The notes under the pieces are model-generated. The model was not told where the DNA came from. It made no database searches and saw nothing but the letters and a program-made list of their open reading frames with translations. From contig JBLNBN010000065.1 of NCBI GenBank assembly GCA_050260015.1, positions 1 to 54,850 of the forward strand: a DNA stretch of 54,850 bases, read 5' to 3'. Source of the DNA: JBLNBN01 sp050260015. GTDB taxonomy: Bacteria > Bacteroidota > Ignavibacteria > Kapaibacteriales > UBA2268. Shown in pieces: positions 47,515 through 54,850 of the stretch. Within the stretch, counting starts at the first letter, position 1. Every line of letters starts with the position of its first letter. Made by a program: the position numbers and the translations under genes.

Positions 47515-50500
47515 TTAATCGCCTATGATTACTGCCCGGGCAATCGTCTTTCCCCCGGCGTTAATTCTTACGAAGTAAACTCCCGAAGCGAATGGGGAAA
47601 CGTCCAGCTTGATCCTCATATTTCCGTTCGCTTTAGCTACCAGTAACGTTCTTCCCAGGTTATCAGTTAAAGCGATCTCGGAGCGGGCGAAGCTCTCCCC
47701 TACCTCGATGTAAAGCTCGTCCTTGGCGGGCGACGGGTATGCCTTTAGGTCGGCTTCCTCCGACGGATCCGAAGCGCTTACGTAAGTGAAGTGAAGCGTA
47801 TCGCTCGCGGGAGAAACGCAATTCTTATCATTCCACGTCTTGACGGTATAATTCCCGGATTTAGCAGGCTCGTAAGTCTTTTGCGTAGCCCCGGGGATCT
47901 CGGCGCTAACCAGGCTCCATTGATAGCGAGCCGCATCCTGGTCGCAAACGAGGATCTTATCCTGCACGCTTATCGTCGGCTTGGCGGGCTGGTCAAGGAT
48001 GGTAATGGTTTTCGTGGCCGAGTACGCGCAGCCTAGCTCTGAAGCGTATACATACGTGACTTCATAACTTCCGGCCGGGTTATTATCCGTGTCGAACTTG
48101 CCGTTCGTTATAGCCTCGCCATGGAACTTACCGCCGGCGGGAGAGCCGGTTAAAGCGTAAGACCCGGAATTGACGCAGTACTCGTCCATCGCGGTTATCG
48201 CCACGTCGACTTTCTGTTCGACGGCGACCTGGTAAGTCGAGGTATGATAGCAGCTTCCGTTTACCGTATAGGTTGCCTCGAGCGTACCGCCGGCGGGGGA
48301 CGTCCAAACTACTTTTACGTCGGCAACTTCGTCGGCGCCGACGACGGAGCCGCCGGTCGCCTTCCATTTAGCGGTTAAAGCCGAATCCAGCTTGTAATTG
48401 ACCGGGGCGCCTGAGCAAACGGTAGCTGGCCCGGTTATGTTAATGTCCCTGTTAAGGTCGGTTTGTATATCGATCGTTACTTCGCTTTCGCAGCCGCCCG
48501 CGCTCTTAGTTCTAAGCGTAAGCGTACCTGTATTTGCAGTCCAATGGATCCTGGCTTTATTGGAATTATTAGGTCCAACGATTTCTCCGCCCTCGGCTAT
48601 CCATTCGTAAGCGTAACCGGTCATTTTCGGCGCGGAATACTCCTCCTCCCCGTCGCGGCAGACAATCGTTTTTCCAGCAATACTTTGGTTGGCAACGCCT
48701 TCGATCGCGATAGAGCGTTCAACGGAACCGTCGCAACCTGCGGAGTTAACTATCGCTAACTTTACCTTGCCTACGCCGGCCGCTCCCCAAAGTACCGTCG
48801 CCGTAGCTTTATCCTCGGAAACGTTGGTTATAGACCCGCCGTCCACGCTCCAGGTCGCCGAATTAATATTCTTTAGATCCGCGACATAAGAGAATTCCTT
48901 ATTCGCGCACGCGACGCCTGCGCCGGTAATGGTAGTTTTGGCCAGGGCGAGCGTTTCCACGGATTTTACCGTCGTTACGGAGCAGCCGTGCCTGTTAGTT
49001 TCAATAAGGCGAACGATGCAATTCCCGGGCTCAGTCCATTCAACTTTAACGGTTTGCGCCGAATCGCTTCCAATGATCGTACCGCCGAAAGCCGCCCATT
49101 TGTACTTGCCTTCCTCGATTACGTTAGCCGTATAATCCCTTACCGAACCTATGCAGATCTTCGCGTCCCCGGCAATTGTCGGGGTAGGCAGTTCGTTGAT
49201 GATTACGCCTTTCCTGACGGAATCGACGCAGCCGAACGCGTTGACATACTTTAACTGAACCATCGCGAAGCCGGTCGTACCCCAGATCACGTTGACCGAA
49301 GAGCCGTTGTCCGGGCCGTTGATTACTCCGCCCTCGACAGTCCATTTGGCAGTAAGCCCTTGAGCGAGATTCGAGGAATATTTCTCCTCTTTTTTCTCGC
49401 ACGCGACGAGCGCGCCGGTAATTTCAGGAGCCGTCATCGTGTGGATCGTTATATTAGCGACCGCGGTATCCTTGCAACCGTTGGAGTTCGTTAGGATAAC
49501 CTTTATCGAGCCTTGTCCCTGACCAGCCCACGTAACGTTTACTGTCGAGCCGGTAGTCGTGCCGTTTATAGAGCCGCCAGTAACGCTCCATGCGTAGGAG
49601 CCCGATCCTGAGGCTGAATATGAATAGCTCTTCGAGCCGCATACGTCAGTTTCGCCGGCTAGGGCTACGCTCGGTTGGGGATTTACCGTAATAGTTTTAA
49701 CTATCGAATCAACGCATCCTGAGGCGTTTGTTTGTACTAACTTAACGGTCGCTATACCTGCGTTATTAACCCTAAGGTAAATGGCGGCGCCGTTAGAAGG
49801 GCCGTCTATGGAGGCGTTAGCGGCGGACCAATTATAAGATGCGCCCGCCTGGGTCGCGCAGATAAAAGATATACGATCGAATTGACAAGCCGCGCTCGGC
49901 CCGTTGATCATTGGAACGGGCAAAGAGTTGACCGTCGTTGTCGCAGCCGACTCCGCCCCAACGAGAGCGGGATTTGTAGAAACGACGCGCACTTTATAGC
50001 CGGCGCCCGCAAGCGTACCAACGGGAATTGACGCTGTCACGGATAAGGCGGTCGTCGAAGTTACGGAGCCGATCTGGGTCGGCGAGGCGAATGAACCGGA
50101 CGCATCCGAAAGCTGGGCGATAAATTGATTGCCCTCGGCGAAAGTTCCGCCGATTTCATACGCTAAATTGAACGAAGCGCCAGCGCATACCTGCGAGGGT
50201 GCGTTTTGAGTAACGATATAGGAATTTGTCGCGCCGGACAGCAATAGGGATACCTTCTGGGAAAGCCCGTCCCGAAGCTGACCTTTGTGAGTAATTTTTA
50301 CAATATACACGCCCTTTGCGGGATTGGAAACTAGAGCCTGCTCCACGTTATCGACTGCGTTGTCGCCCTTTGTAGCGGCTGCGGATGGATTGTCTTTATT
50401 TAGCTTCCAGGGATAAAAATTAGTATTGTCCGATTTGCGGATTATTCTCAAATCCAGGTCGTTCACCAGCTCCGTATCCGTAGGATCGAGCGCGTACGAG

Positions 50501-51963
50501 GCGATACGGCCGGGCGGATCGATCCAGGCGATTGTCGCCTTCAGGGGCTGGGTCCCGTCGCAGTATATCTCCTGAGAAATCGTACCGTATTGAACGAGAG
50601 TAAGTTCCTGTATATCGAAATTGGAATTCCGCGAAGCGTTTAGCGACATCAGCTGGGCCGCTTTCAAAGTATTCATTAACCCCCAGCCGAAGCTATAATC
50701 AGGACCGTCGGCTGCGCCGGCTTCGTCCGCCGTGTGAATTATAAGCCCCTTCATCGTGGAGGAGAGCATTGCGGGCTTGTTTAGGTTCGCCTGATGCTGC
50801 AGGAGCAAACCAATGGAGCCCGATACGTTGGGCGTAGCCATGGAGGTTCCGTTGGAGTAGGCGTAGCTTTGATCGCCGTCGGCCACAGCCGAGTAAACGT
50901 TCACGCCGCAAGCGGAAATATCGGGCTTAATTCTGCCGTCGTCGGCCGGTCCCCACCCGCTGAAGGAGGACATCACAACGTCGGAAGCCTTCGTCCAGCT
51001 GCCCGGTATGCCTTGCACAGCCGCGCATGTAACGATATTCTTACCAAGGCCCACGTGCGAAATGCAGTCGTACCCGGCAGCTCCGCCGGATTTGTCCCTG
51101 CTCGCGGTCGACCACGTCCATTGATTCGCCGAGGAATTCCAATAGTAATGGCCAGCGCCGGCGTTGGGTCCGTAGCCCCTATCGTTTCCGGCAGCCCAGC
51201 AAATTAAATAGTTTTGAGCGAGCGAGGCGACGCTATCCGCGCCTTGCGCGTATTCGTCGTAACGCCCGTAACTTACGTCCTCGTATGTGCAAACGTCCGG
51301 GTCGCCCATCCAGTACCATCCCGAGCCGGCTCCCATATTTCCCCAGTACCAACCGGTAACGTAACCGTAGGAGTGATTGGAGACCTTAAGCCCGTTCGCC
51401 GCCGCAGTCGCCATCTCGTACATATCGGAATTCCAGTCATAGGCGTCAAGCTTGCCGCCGTAAGACATTCCAAGCGCCGCCGACTGAACGCCCGCGCCCA
51501 CCATTGTGCAGGCGACGTGCGTCGAGTGGCTGTGATTGGACGACGCGTCGTCCTTCTGCGTAACGCGCGAATTAGGGAATTCCTGGTGTTCGCGTCGTAC
51601 GCGACCGGCGTCCCATTCGCCCAGGGTCTGATTCGAACCAGTCAAATTAAAGTAGCCGCCAGCCGGCTGCACTTTCGATGTGGAAATCGTCTTGGCGGCC
51701 GTTGCGTTGTTTGTCAGAAAGTAGAATAATTTTCCGCCGGAGACGGATTGCAGTTCCGCTGTTTTGCCGTCCTGGTCTATCCGTACAGGCAAGCCGTACC
51801 GGCCCGCCGCCCGAAGAGCTTCCGCTTTGTCCGCGAGAGCTTTTTGCTGCAAATGCTTAGCATAGTCCAATAAAGCCGCGCGCTTAATCATTACCTGGCC
51901 TATGCCAGGTTGAACGCTGAGTAGTACGGCCGCTAAAATTAATTTGACAAGACTTTTCATCAA
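47515..51963 (-). CDS. Giant secreted subtilisin-family (S8) protease with PKD-like repeats and T9SS tail
   Basis: A 1482-residue protein. After a signal peptide (LVKLILAAVLLSVQPGIGQ) comes an S8 catalytic domain with Asp118 (GEWDAG), His146 (SHSTHVA), oxyanion Asn260 (WAAGN) and Ser374 (NGTSMATP), so the triad is complete. A P-domain-like jellyroll (about 450-590) follows, with VNDLDLRI and VYIVKITHKGQL. Seven tandem PKD-like repeats (about 683-1249) come next. The end is a type A T9SS sorting domain (LKAYPSPAKDELYI ... ASGVYFVRI). It is expected to digest protein outside the cell or to mature surface proteins. It has its own strong terminator. The intergenic region above it (51964-52225) is AT-rich, with only a near-match promoter box. 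Confidence 0.92.
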   Translation of the reverse strand: MMKSLVKLILAAVLLSVQPGIGQVMIKRAALLDYAKHLQQKALADKAEALRAAGRYGLPVRIDQDGKTAELQSVSGGKLFYFLTNNATAAKTISTSKVQPAGGYFNLTGSNQTLGEWDAGRVRREHQEFPNSRVTQKDDASSNHSHSTHVACTMVGAGVQSAALGMSYGGKLDAYDWNSDMYEMATAAANGLKVSNHSYGYVTGWYWGNMGAGSGWYWMGDPDVCTYEDVSYGRYDEYAQGADSVASLAQNYLICWAAGNDRGYGPNAGAGHYYWNSSANQWTWSTASRDKSGGAAGYDCISHVGLGKNIVTCAAVQGIPGSWTKASDVVMSSFSGWGPADDGRIKPDISACGVNVYSAVADGDQSYAYSNGTSMATPNVSGSIGLLLQHQANLNKPAMLSSTMKGLIIHTADEAGAADGPDYSFGWGLMNTLKAAQLMSLNASRNSNFDIQELTLVQYGTISQEIYCDGTQPLKATIAWIDPPGRIASYALDPTDTELVNDLDLRIIRKSDNTNFYPWKLNKDNPSAAATKGDNAVDNVEQALVSNPAKGVYIVKITHKGQLRDGLSQKVSLLLSGATNSYIVTQNAPSQVCAGASFNLAYEIGGTFAEGNQFIAQLSDASGSFASPTQIGSVTSTTALSVTASIPVGTLAGAGYKVRVVSTNPALVGAESAATTTVNSLPVPMINGPSAACQFDRISFICATQAGASYNWSAANASIDGPSNGAAIYLRVNNAGIATVKLVQTNASGCVDSIVKTITVNPQPSVALAGETDVCGSKSYSYSASGSGSYAWSVTGGSINGTTTGSTVNVTWAGQGQGSIKVILTNSNGCKDTAVANITIHTMTAPEITGALVACEKKEEKYSSNLAQGLTAKWTVEGGVINGPDNGSSVNVIWGTTGFAMVQLKYVNAFGCVDSVRKGVIINELPTPTIAGDAKICIGSVRDYTANVIEEGKYKWAAFGGTIIGSDSAQTVKVEWTEPGNCIVRLIETNRHGCSVTTVKSVETLALAKTTITGAGVACANKEFSYVADLKNINSATWSVDGGSITNVSEDKATATVLWGAAGVGKVKLAIVNSAGCDGSVERSIAIEGVANQSIAGKTIVCRDGEEEYSAPKMTGYAYEWIAEGGEIVGPNNSNKARIHWTANTGTLTLRTKSAGGCESEVTIDIQTDLNRDINITGPATVCSGAPVNYKLDSALTAKWKATGGSVVGADEVADVKVVWTSPAGGTLEATYTVNGSCYHTSTYQVAVEQKVDVAITAMDEYCVNSGSYALTGSPAGGKFHGEAITNGKFDTDNNPAGSYEVTYVYASELGCAYSATKTITILDQPAKPTISVQDKILVCDQDAARYQWSLVSAEIPGATQKTYEPAKSGNYTVKTWNDKNCVSPASDTLHFTYVSASDPSEEADLKAYPSPAKDELYIEVGESFARSEIALTDNLGRTLLVAKANGNMRIKLDVSPFASGVYFVRINAGGKTIARAVIIGD
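48215..49920 (-). repeat. Seven tandem PKD-like protein repeats with paired cysteines
   Basis: The translated region holds seven units of about 81 residues. Each begins with a variant of 'xITGxxxxC' (INGPSAAC, LAGETDVC, ITGALVAC, IAGDAKIC, ITGAGVAC, IAGKTIVC, ITGPATVC). Most contain W..xGG.I in the middle and a second cysteine in 'N..GC' near the end. The units have diverged at DNA level, so they are old duplications. The paired cysteines may form a disulfide in each unit. Confidence 0.75.
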
Positions 51964-52225
51964 TACTCCATTAGAATATTCTTAAATATCTATTTCCGGT
52001 AAGATATATTCCAAATTAGGTTTACAGAATAAATATTAAAACCGCAGTTCGTCATAAATTACGTTTTTTCATCGATAAATACAATAAATTTAAAAGTAAT
52101 TTATGTTAATTTTAGCGATTTATAATATTAATCCGCCATTGCGTTTCTACTAATATACCCGTGTTCCTTAAAATATCTCAAAATTAACTTCGTTTTAAAT
52201 AAATTAACAATTAATAATTCGAGAT

Positions 52226-54139
52226 ATGCTTATGCGCGACGCTCTCTCCTTATTAGAAAAAAAGCTCAAGGAAATCTCTACGAAAATCGCCCCGGGAATC
52301 GAATACTATGCGCCCGCGGCGTGGCTGGATTCGGATAAATTCCAAAGCGTGGAGCCGGCGAAATTTTATTTAGAGAAGATCGCGCAGATCAGGAAATTAA
52401 GCCGTAGGTGCGACTCGCATACCCTCACGAAAAAAGAGGACGCGGTCGTATATAATCTTTTTCCAAGATACGCTTCGGCGTACGATCACAACCGGGACGG
52501 CGTCATATCGCTCGATCCGCTGCCGGGGGGCTTCCGCGAAACCGGGACGTTCCTTAAATGCATCGCTATGCTCCCCTATATCATGCGGATGGGAGTCAAT
52601 ACGATTTACTTACTCCCAATCACTTCTATAGGCAAGGATGGAAAAAAGGGCTCCCTGGGCTCGCCCTACTCGATTGCGGACCCTTACGAGATCGATCAGA
52701 ACCTCTCCGAGCCTTTTCTCGGGCTTGACGTTGAAACCCAGTTCGCCTCTTTTGTGCAAGCCGCGCATAAATTAGGTATGAAAGTAATACTGGAATTCGT
52801 TTTCAGGACCTCCTCCCGCGATTCGCACCGCGCTTTGGAGCGCCCCGAATGGTTCTACTGGATCAAAGAATCCACTCCTATAAGGGAGCCCGGTTCAAGC
52901 GATCCAAATGCCTATGGGACGCCTATATTCGACGAGGACGAAATTGAAATCATAAAGGAAAAAGTTGAGAACGACGATCTCCAGGACCTCCCTTCCCCGC
53001 ACGGCGAGCACATTGAAATGTTTACTGAAACGCCTTCAAAGGTCGATTTCGAAGGCGAGAAGATCGTAGGCTTCCTGGATAACGACGAGCGGGTGGTAAT
53101 CCCCGGCGCGTTCGCCGATTGGCCGCCGGACGACAATCAGCCGCCCTGGAGCGACGTCACGTACTTGAAGCTTTACGAGCATCCAAAATTTAATTATATC
53201 GCCTACAACACCGTTAGGATGTACGATAAGCGCATCTCCAAACCGGAGTATGAAATGCGCGACTTGTGGGACAACATCATACAGATCGTTCCCCACTACG
53301 AAAACCGCTTCGAGATAGACGGCGTAATGATCGATATGGGGCATTCGTTGCCCTCTAAGCTTCGGCAATCAATAGTTCACACGGCGCGCGCCAATAATCC
53401 CGATTTTATGTTCTGGGAAGAAAACTTCGTCATTTCCGAGAGCTCCCTTAAGGAAGGCTACGACGCGGCCCTGGGGTATTTGCCCTTTGATCTTAACCAT
53501 CCCGAGAAGCTGGATGACCTGCTCTTGCAATTCCAATCGGGACGGCTCGCGATTAGGATGTTCGGCACGGCTGAATCCCACAATACACATCGCGCGGCAA
53601 GCTACCCGGGCGGCGAAAAGTTTTCCAAACTGACATGGGCCTTCGTAAATATGCTTCCCTGCCTCCCATTTATTCTATGCGGATTCGAACTTGGTGAATC
53701 TCTACCGATAAACACCGGTTTGCTTTTCGAGGATGAGGAGATTGCCGACCTTCCGCCGGAGAAATTGCCTCTATTCTCGGAAGGGCAGCTCTGCTGGGAT
53801 TGCGAAGAGAATCTCATAGATTTCATTTCAACTATATCGGAATTCCGGAAAAAACACCTCCCGGATAATTCGCTCGCTCCCCTATGCCTCGTTAGGATAA
53901 AGGCTCCGTATGGAGTTACCGCGTTTATCCGCAGGCAGCCGCGACAAAAGTCCGAGACTCTATTCATAGGGAACTTTACTGGCGAGGATACGGAGGAGTT
54001 TACGATAAATCTTGGGAAAGGAGCGATTGGAATTACGCCAAAGCTGGGGGTTGGCCCGCTTTTGTCGGACGGGTCGCGCCTCGTATTAAAATTAAAGCCT
54101 TATGAATTTTTCATAGGAATTGTCGAACCTAATTTTTAG
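52226..54139 (+). CDS. GH13 alpha-amylase-family protein, GlgE-related, with altered catalytic motifs
   Basis: A 637-residue cytoplasmic protein (no signal peptide). The barrel start resembles GlgE maltosyltransferases: ETGTFLKCIAMLPYIMRMGVNTIYLLPI, GSPYSIADPYEID, then KVILEFVFRTSSRDSHRALERPEWF in place of GlgE's 'DFALQCSPDHPW..EHPEWF'. The likely nucleophile is Asp370 in DGVMIDMGHS, and the acid is Glu398 or Glu399 in FWEENF. Two usual residues differ: the Arg two positions before the nucleophile is Met, and motif IV reads AESHNTHRA, with Asn453 where the catalytic Asp is expected. A long insert (about 220-340) separates motifs I and II. It may act on glycogen-like glucans with changed chemistry, or be a non-catalytic homologue. 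It converges on the gene at 54143 with a three-base gap. Confidence 0.72.
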   Translation: MLMRDALSLLEKKLKEISTKIAPGIEYYAPAAWLDSDKFQSVEPAKFYLEKIAQIRKLSRRCDSHTLTKKEDAVVYNLFPRYASAYDHNRDGVISLDPLPGGFRETGTFLKCIAMLPYIMRMGVNTIYLLPITSIGKDGKKGSLGSPYSIADPYEIDQNLSEPFLGLDVETQFASFVQAAHKLGMKVILEFVFRTSSRDSHRALERPEWFYWIKESTPIREPGSSDPNAYGTPIFDEDEIEIIKEKVENDDLQDLPSPHGEHIEMFTETPSKVDFEGEKIVGFLDNDERVVIPGAFADWPPDDNQPPWSDVTYLKLYEHPKFNYIAYNTVRMYDKRISKPEYEMRDLWDNIIQIVPHYENRFEIDGVMIDMGHSLPSKLRQSIVHTARANNPDFMFWEENFVISESSLKEGYDAALGYLPFDLNHPEKLDDLLLQFQSGRLAIRMFGTAESHNTHRAASYPGGEKFSKLTWAFVNMLPCLPFILCGFELGESLPINTGLLFEDEEIADLPPEKLPLFSEGQLCWDCEENLIDFISTISEFRKKHLPDNSLAPLCLVRIKAPYGVTAFIRRQPRQKSETLFIGNFTGEDTEEFTINLGKGAIGITPKLGVGPLLSDGSRLVLKLKPYEFFIGIVEPNF

Positions 54140-54142
54140 GAG

Positions 54143-54850
54143 CTAAAGAGCGGAGCCAGTTAGTATAGCGGCATCGTCTACTATCAAGCCCTCTGCGCCC
54201 TCGAGAACGATTTTCAGGGTTTGGGAGTAATTCCCGGGGGTCGTGGGTACGAAAGCAATCACCAACTGAACAAAATTAAAAGCAGGCAGCTCCAGCGGTA
54301 ATGAATTAGTCACTGAGAACGGGCCGTTTGAAGGCGTTTGCGCCGCCTTTAGTACGACCGCTCGCGGGGAATTGTTATAGATAAGTACGTGCTCAAATTC
54401 TTGCCCCCCGACGTTGGTATTTCGAAATGCGACGTCTTTTAGATAAATATCCGGGACTACAGCGAAAAGCGCTATCTGAGGCGAAAGATAATTATTAATC
54501 CTCAGCGTATCGCGGTAATTCCCGGAAACGACGTTCACGAAAGAGCAGTTGATCGTTCTCTCCGAACTAATGGAACCTTTGGGATCTAAGCTGAAGCTGC
54601 CGCTAAATTCCGTCAGCTTGTTTAGAAAATCGAAATAAGACCATTCCATATACTCTACGTCGAGCTTTTTCGAGCCGACGTTAACTATTTTAAAGGAAAA
54701 CCTCGCCGTATCCCCGGGGTGCACGAAGCCCAGCTCAATGCGCGACGGCTCTATCCGGAAGAGCCTCGAGCCGTTTTGCTCGGGGTACTCCGTCTGCCTC
54801 GAGGCGTCGACGTCCAGCGGCGATTTGCAGCCGATGAGCGCTACGGTCAA
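54143..54850 (-). CDS. Hydin-like repeat lipoprotein, 5' end cut off by window edge
   Basis: A reading frame of 235 codons enters from the right edge. The first residues seen are LTVALIGCKSPLDVD, a lipobox (ALIGC) with the signal peptide cut off, so the true start lies just outside the window. The first codon, TTG, is more likely an internal Leu. The mature part has two or three Ig-like repeats of the choice-of-anchor D type: 'IELGFVHPGDTARFSFKIVNVGSKKLDV', with a related unit after 'VAFRNTNVGGQEFEHVL'. It is probably an outer-membrane or periplasmic lipoprotein with a structural or binding role. No T9SS tail is present. Confidence 0.75.
   Translation of the reverse strand: MTVALIGCKSPLDVDASRQTEYPEQNGSRLFRIEPSRIELGFVHPGDTARFSFKIVNVGSKKLDVEYMEWSYFDFLNKLTEFSGSFSLDPKGSISSERTINCSFVNVVSGNYRDTLRINNYLSPQIALFAVVPDIYLKDVAFRNTNVGGQEFEHVLIYNNSPRAVVLKAAQTPSNGPFSVTNSLPLELPAFNFVQLVIAFVPTTPGNYSQTLKIVLEGAEGLIVDDAAILTGSAL

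Noticed and set aside
51214..51729. 171-codon open frame on the plus strand
   Set aside because: Antisense to the catalytic domain of the subtilisin gene, where all active-site motifs are on the minus strand.
1..54850. CRISPR arrays, IS elements, tRNA or rRNA genes, phage genes
   Set aside because: I looked for direct repeats with spacers, transposase motifs, tRNA-like cloverleafs and phage structural genes and saw none. Short tRNAs could escape reading by eye.

Overview
The window looks like a chromosomal segment of an FCB-group bacterium (Bacteroidota/Chlorobiota side; Kapabacteria or Ignavibacteria would fit, but this is inference). The reasons are several very large secreted proteins with type IX secretion (T9SS) C-terminal sorting domains, a C25 (PorU/gingipain-type) cysteine protease, Hydin-like 'choice-of-anchor D' repeats, few strong Shine-Dalgarno sequences, and -7 boxes of the Bacteroidota type TAnnTTTG (mostly TAATTTTG here). 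I saw no transposase, integrase, phage gene, CRISPR array, tRNA or rRNA. No gene-free stretch exceeds about 300 bases.

Layout. 1-4602 (all minus): a heparinase II/III-family protein, a Wzx-like flippase, LptF and an unrecognised gene cut by the window edge, i.e. a surface-polysaccharide and LPS-export block with lower GC than its surroundings. 4743-7037 (plus): a small HicB-like protein, a CPBP intramembrane protease and a secreted TPR protein, all overlapping. 7094-9848: a secreted PQQ-type sugar dehydrogenase with a T9SS tail, converging on and overlapping an LptA/OstA-like protein. 9946-15027 (plus): Kbl and a POT-type peptide transporter, then a small protein, KdsD, a UPF0316 membrane protein and an SRPBCC protein. 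15096-17535 (minus): a biotin carrier, a gamma-like subunit and the carboxyltransferase of an acyl-CoA carboxylase. 17654-20681: a small membrane-anchored protein, a SlyD-type FKBP and a TonB-receptor-like barrel. 20678-27480 (minus): the giant C25 protease and, upstream of it, a four-helix membrane protein that I read as a possible divergent GldL-type T9SS motor subunit. 27773-29462: AroB and AroD. 29459-37021 (minus): an ECF sigma/anti-sigma/Spy-like operon, GlyA, then Tmk, proline dehydrogenase, an EEP lipoprotein, RsmA and a PAP2/IPC-synthase-like phosphatase. 37187-51963: three giant T9SS cargo proteins (IgGFc-binding-like, VWA, subtilisin with PKD-like repeats), an outer-membrane barrel and a HIT hydrolase. 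52226-54850: a GlgE-related GH13 protein with altered catalytic motifs and a truncated lipoprotein with Hydin-like repeats.

How it fits together: housekeeping genes are interleaved with a cell-surface programme. LptF, the LptA-like protein and KdsD serve LPS assembly. Four cargo proteins carry sorting tails; the C25 protease is a candidate sortase, and the GldL-like protein could energise their export. Convergent genes are packed very tightly, often with overlapping stop codons and no terminator between them.

The most interesting leads are the GldL-like protein with an extra N-terminal half, the AT-hook-like linker in the biotin carrier, the hairpin that buries the start codon of the sugar dehydrogenase, and the base-composition mosaic inside the C25 protease gene. 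All functional calls come from reading motifs by eye; no database search was run.
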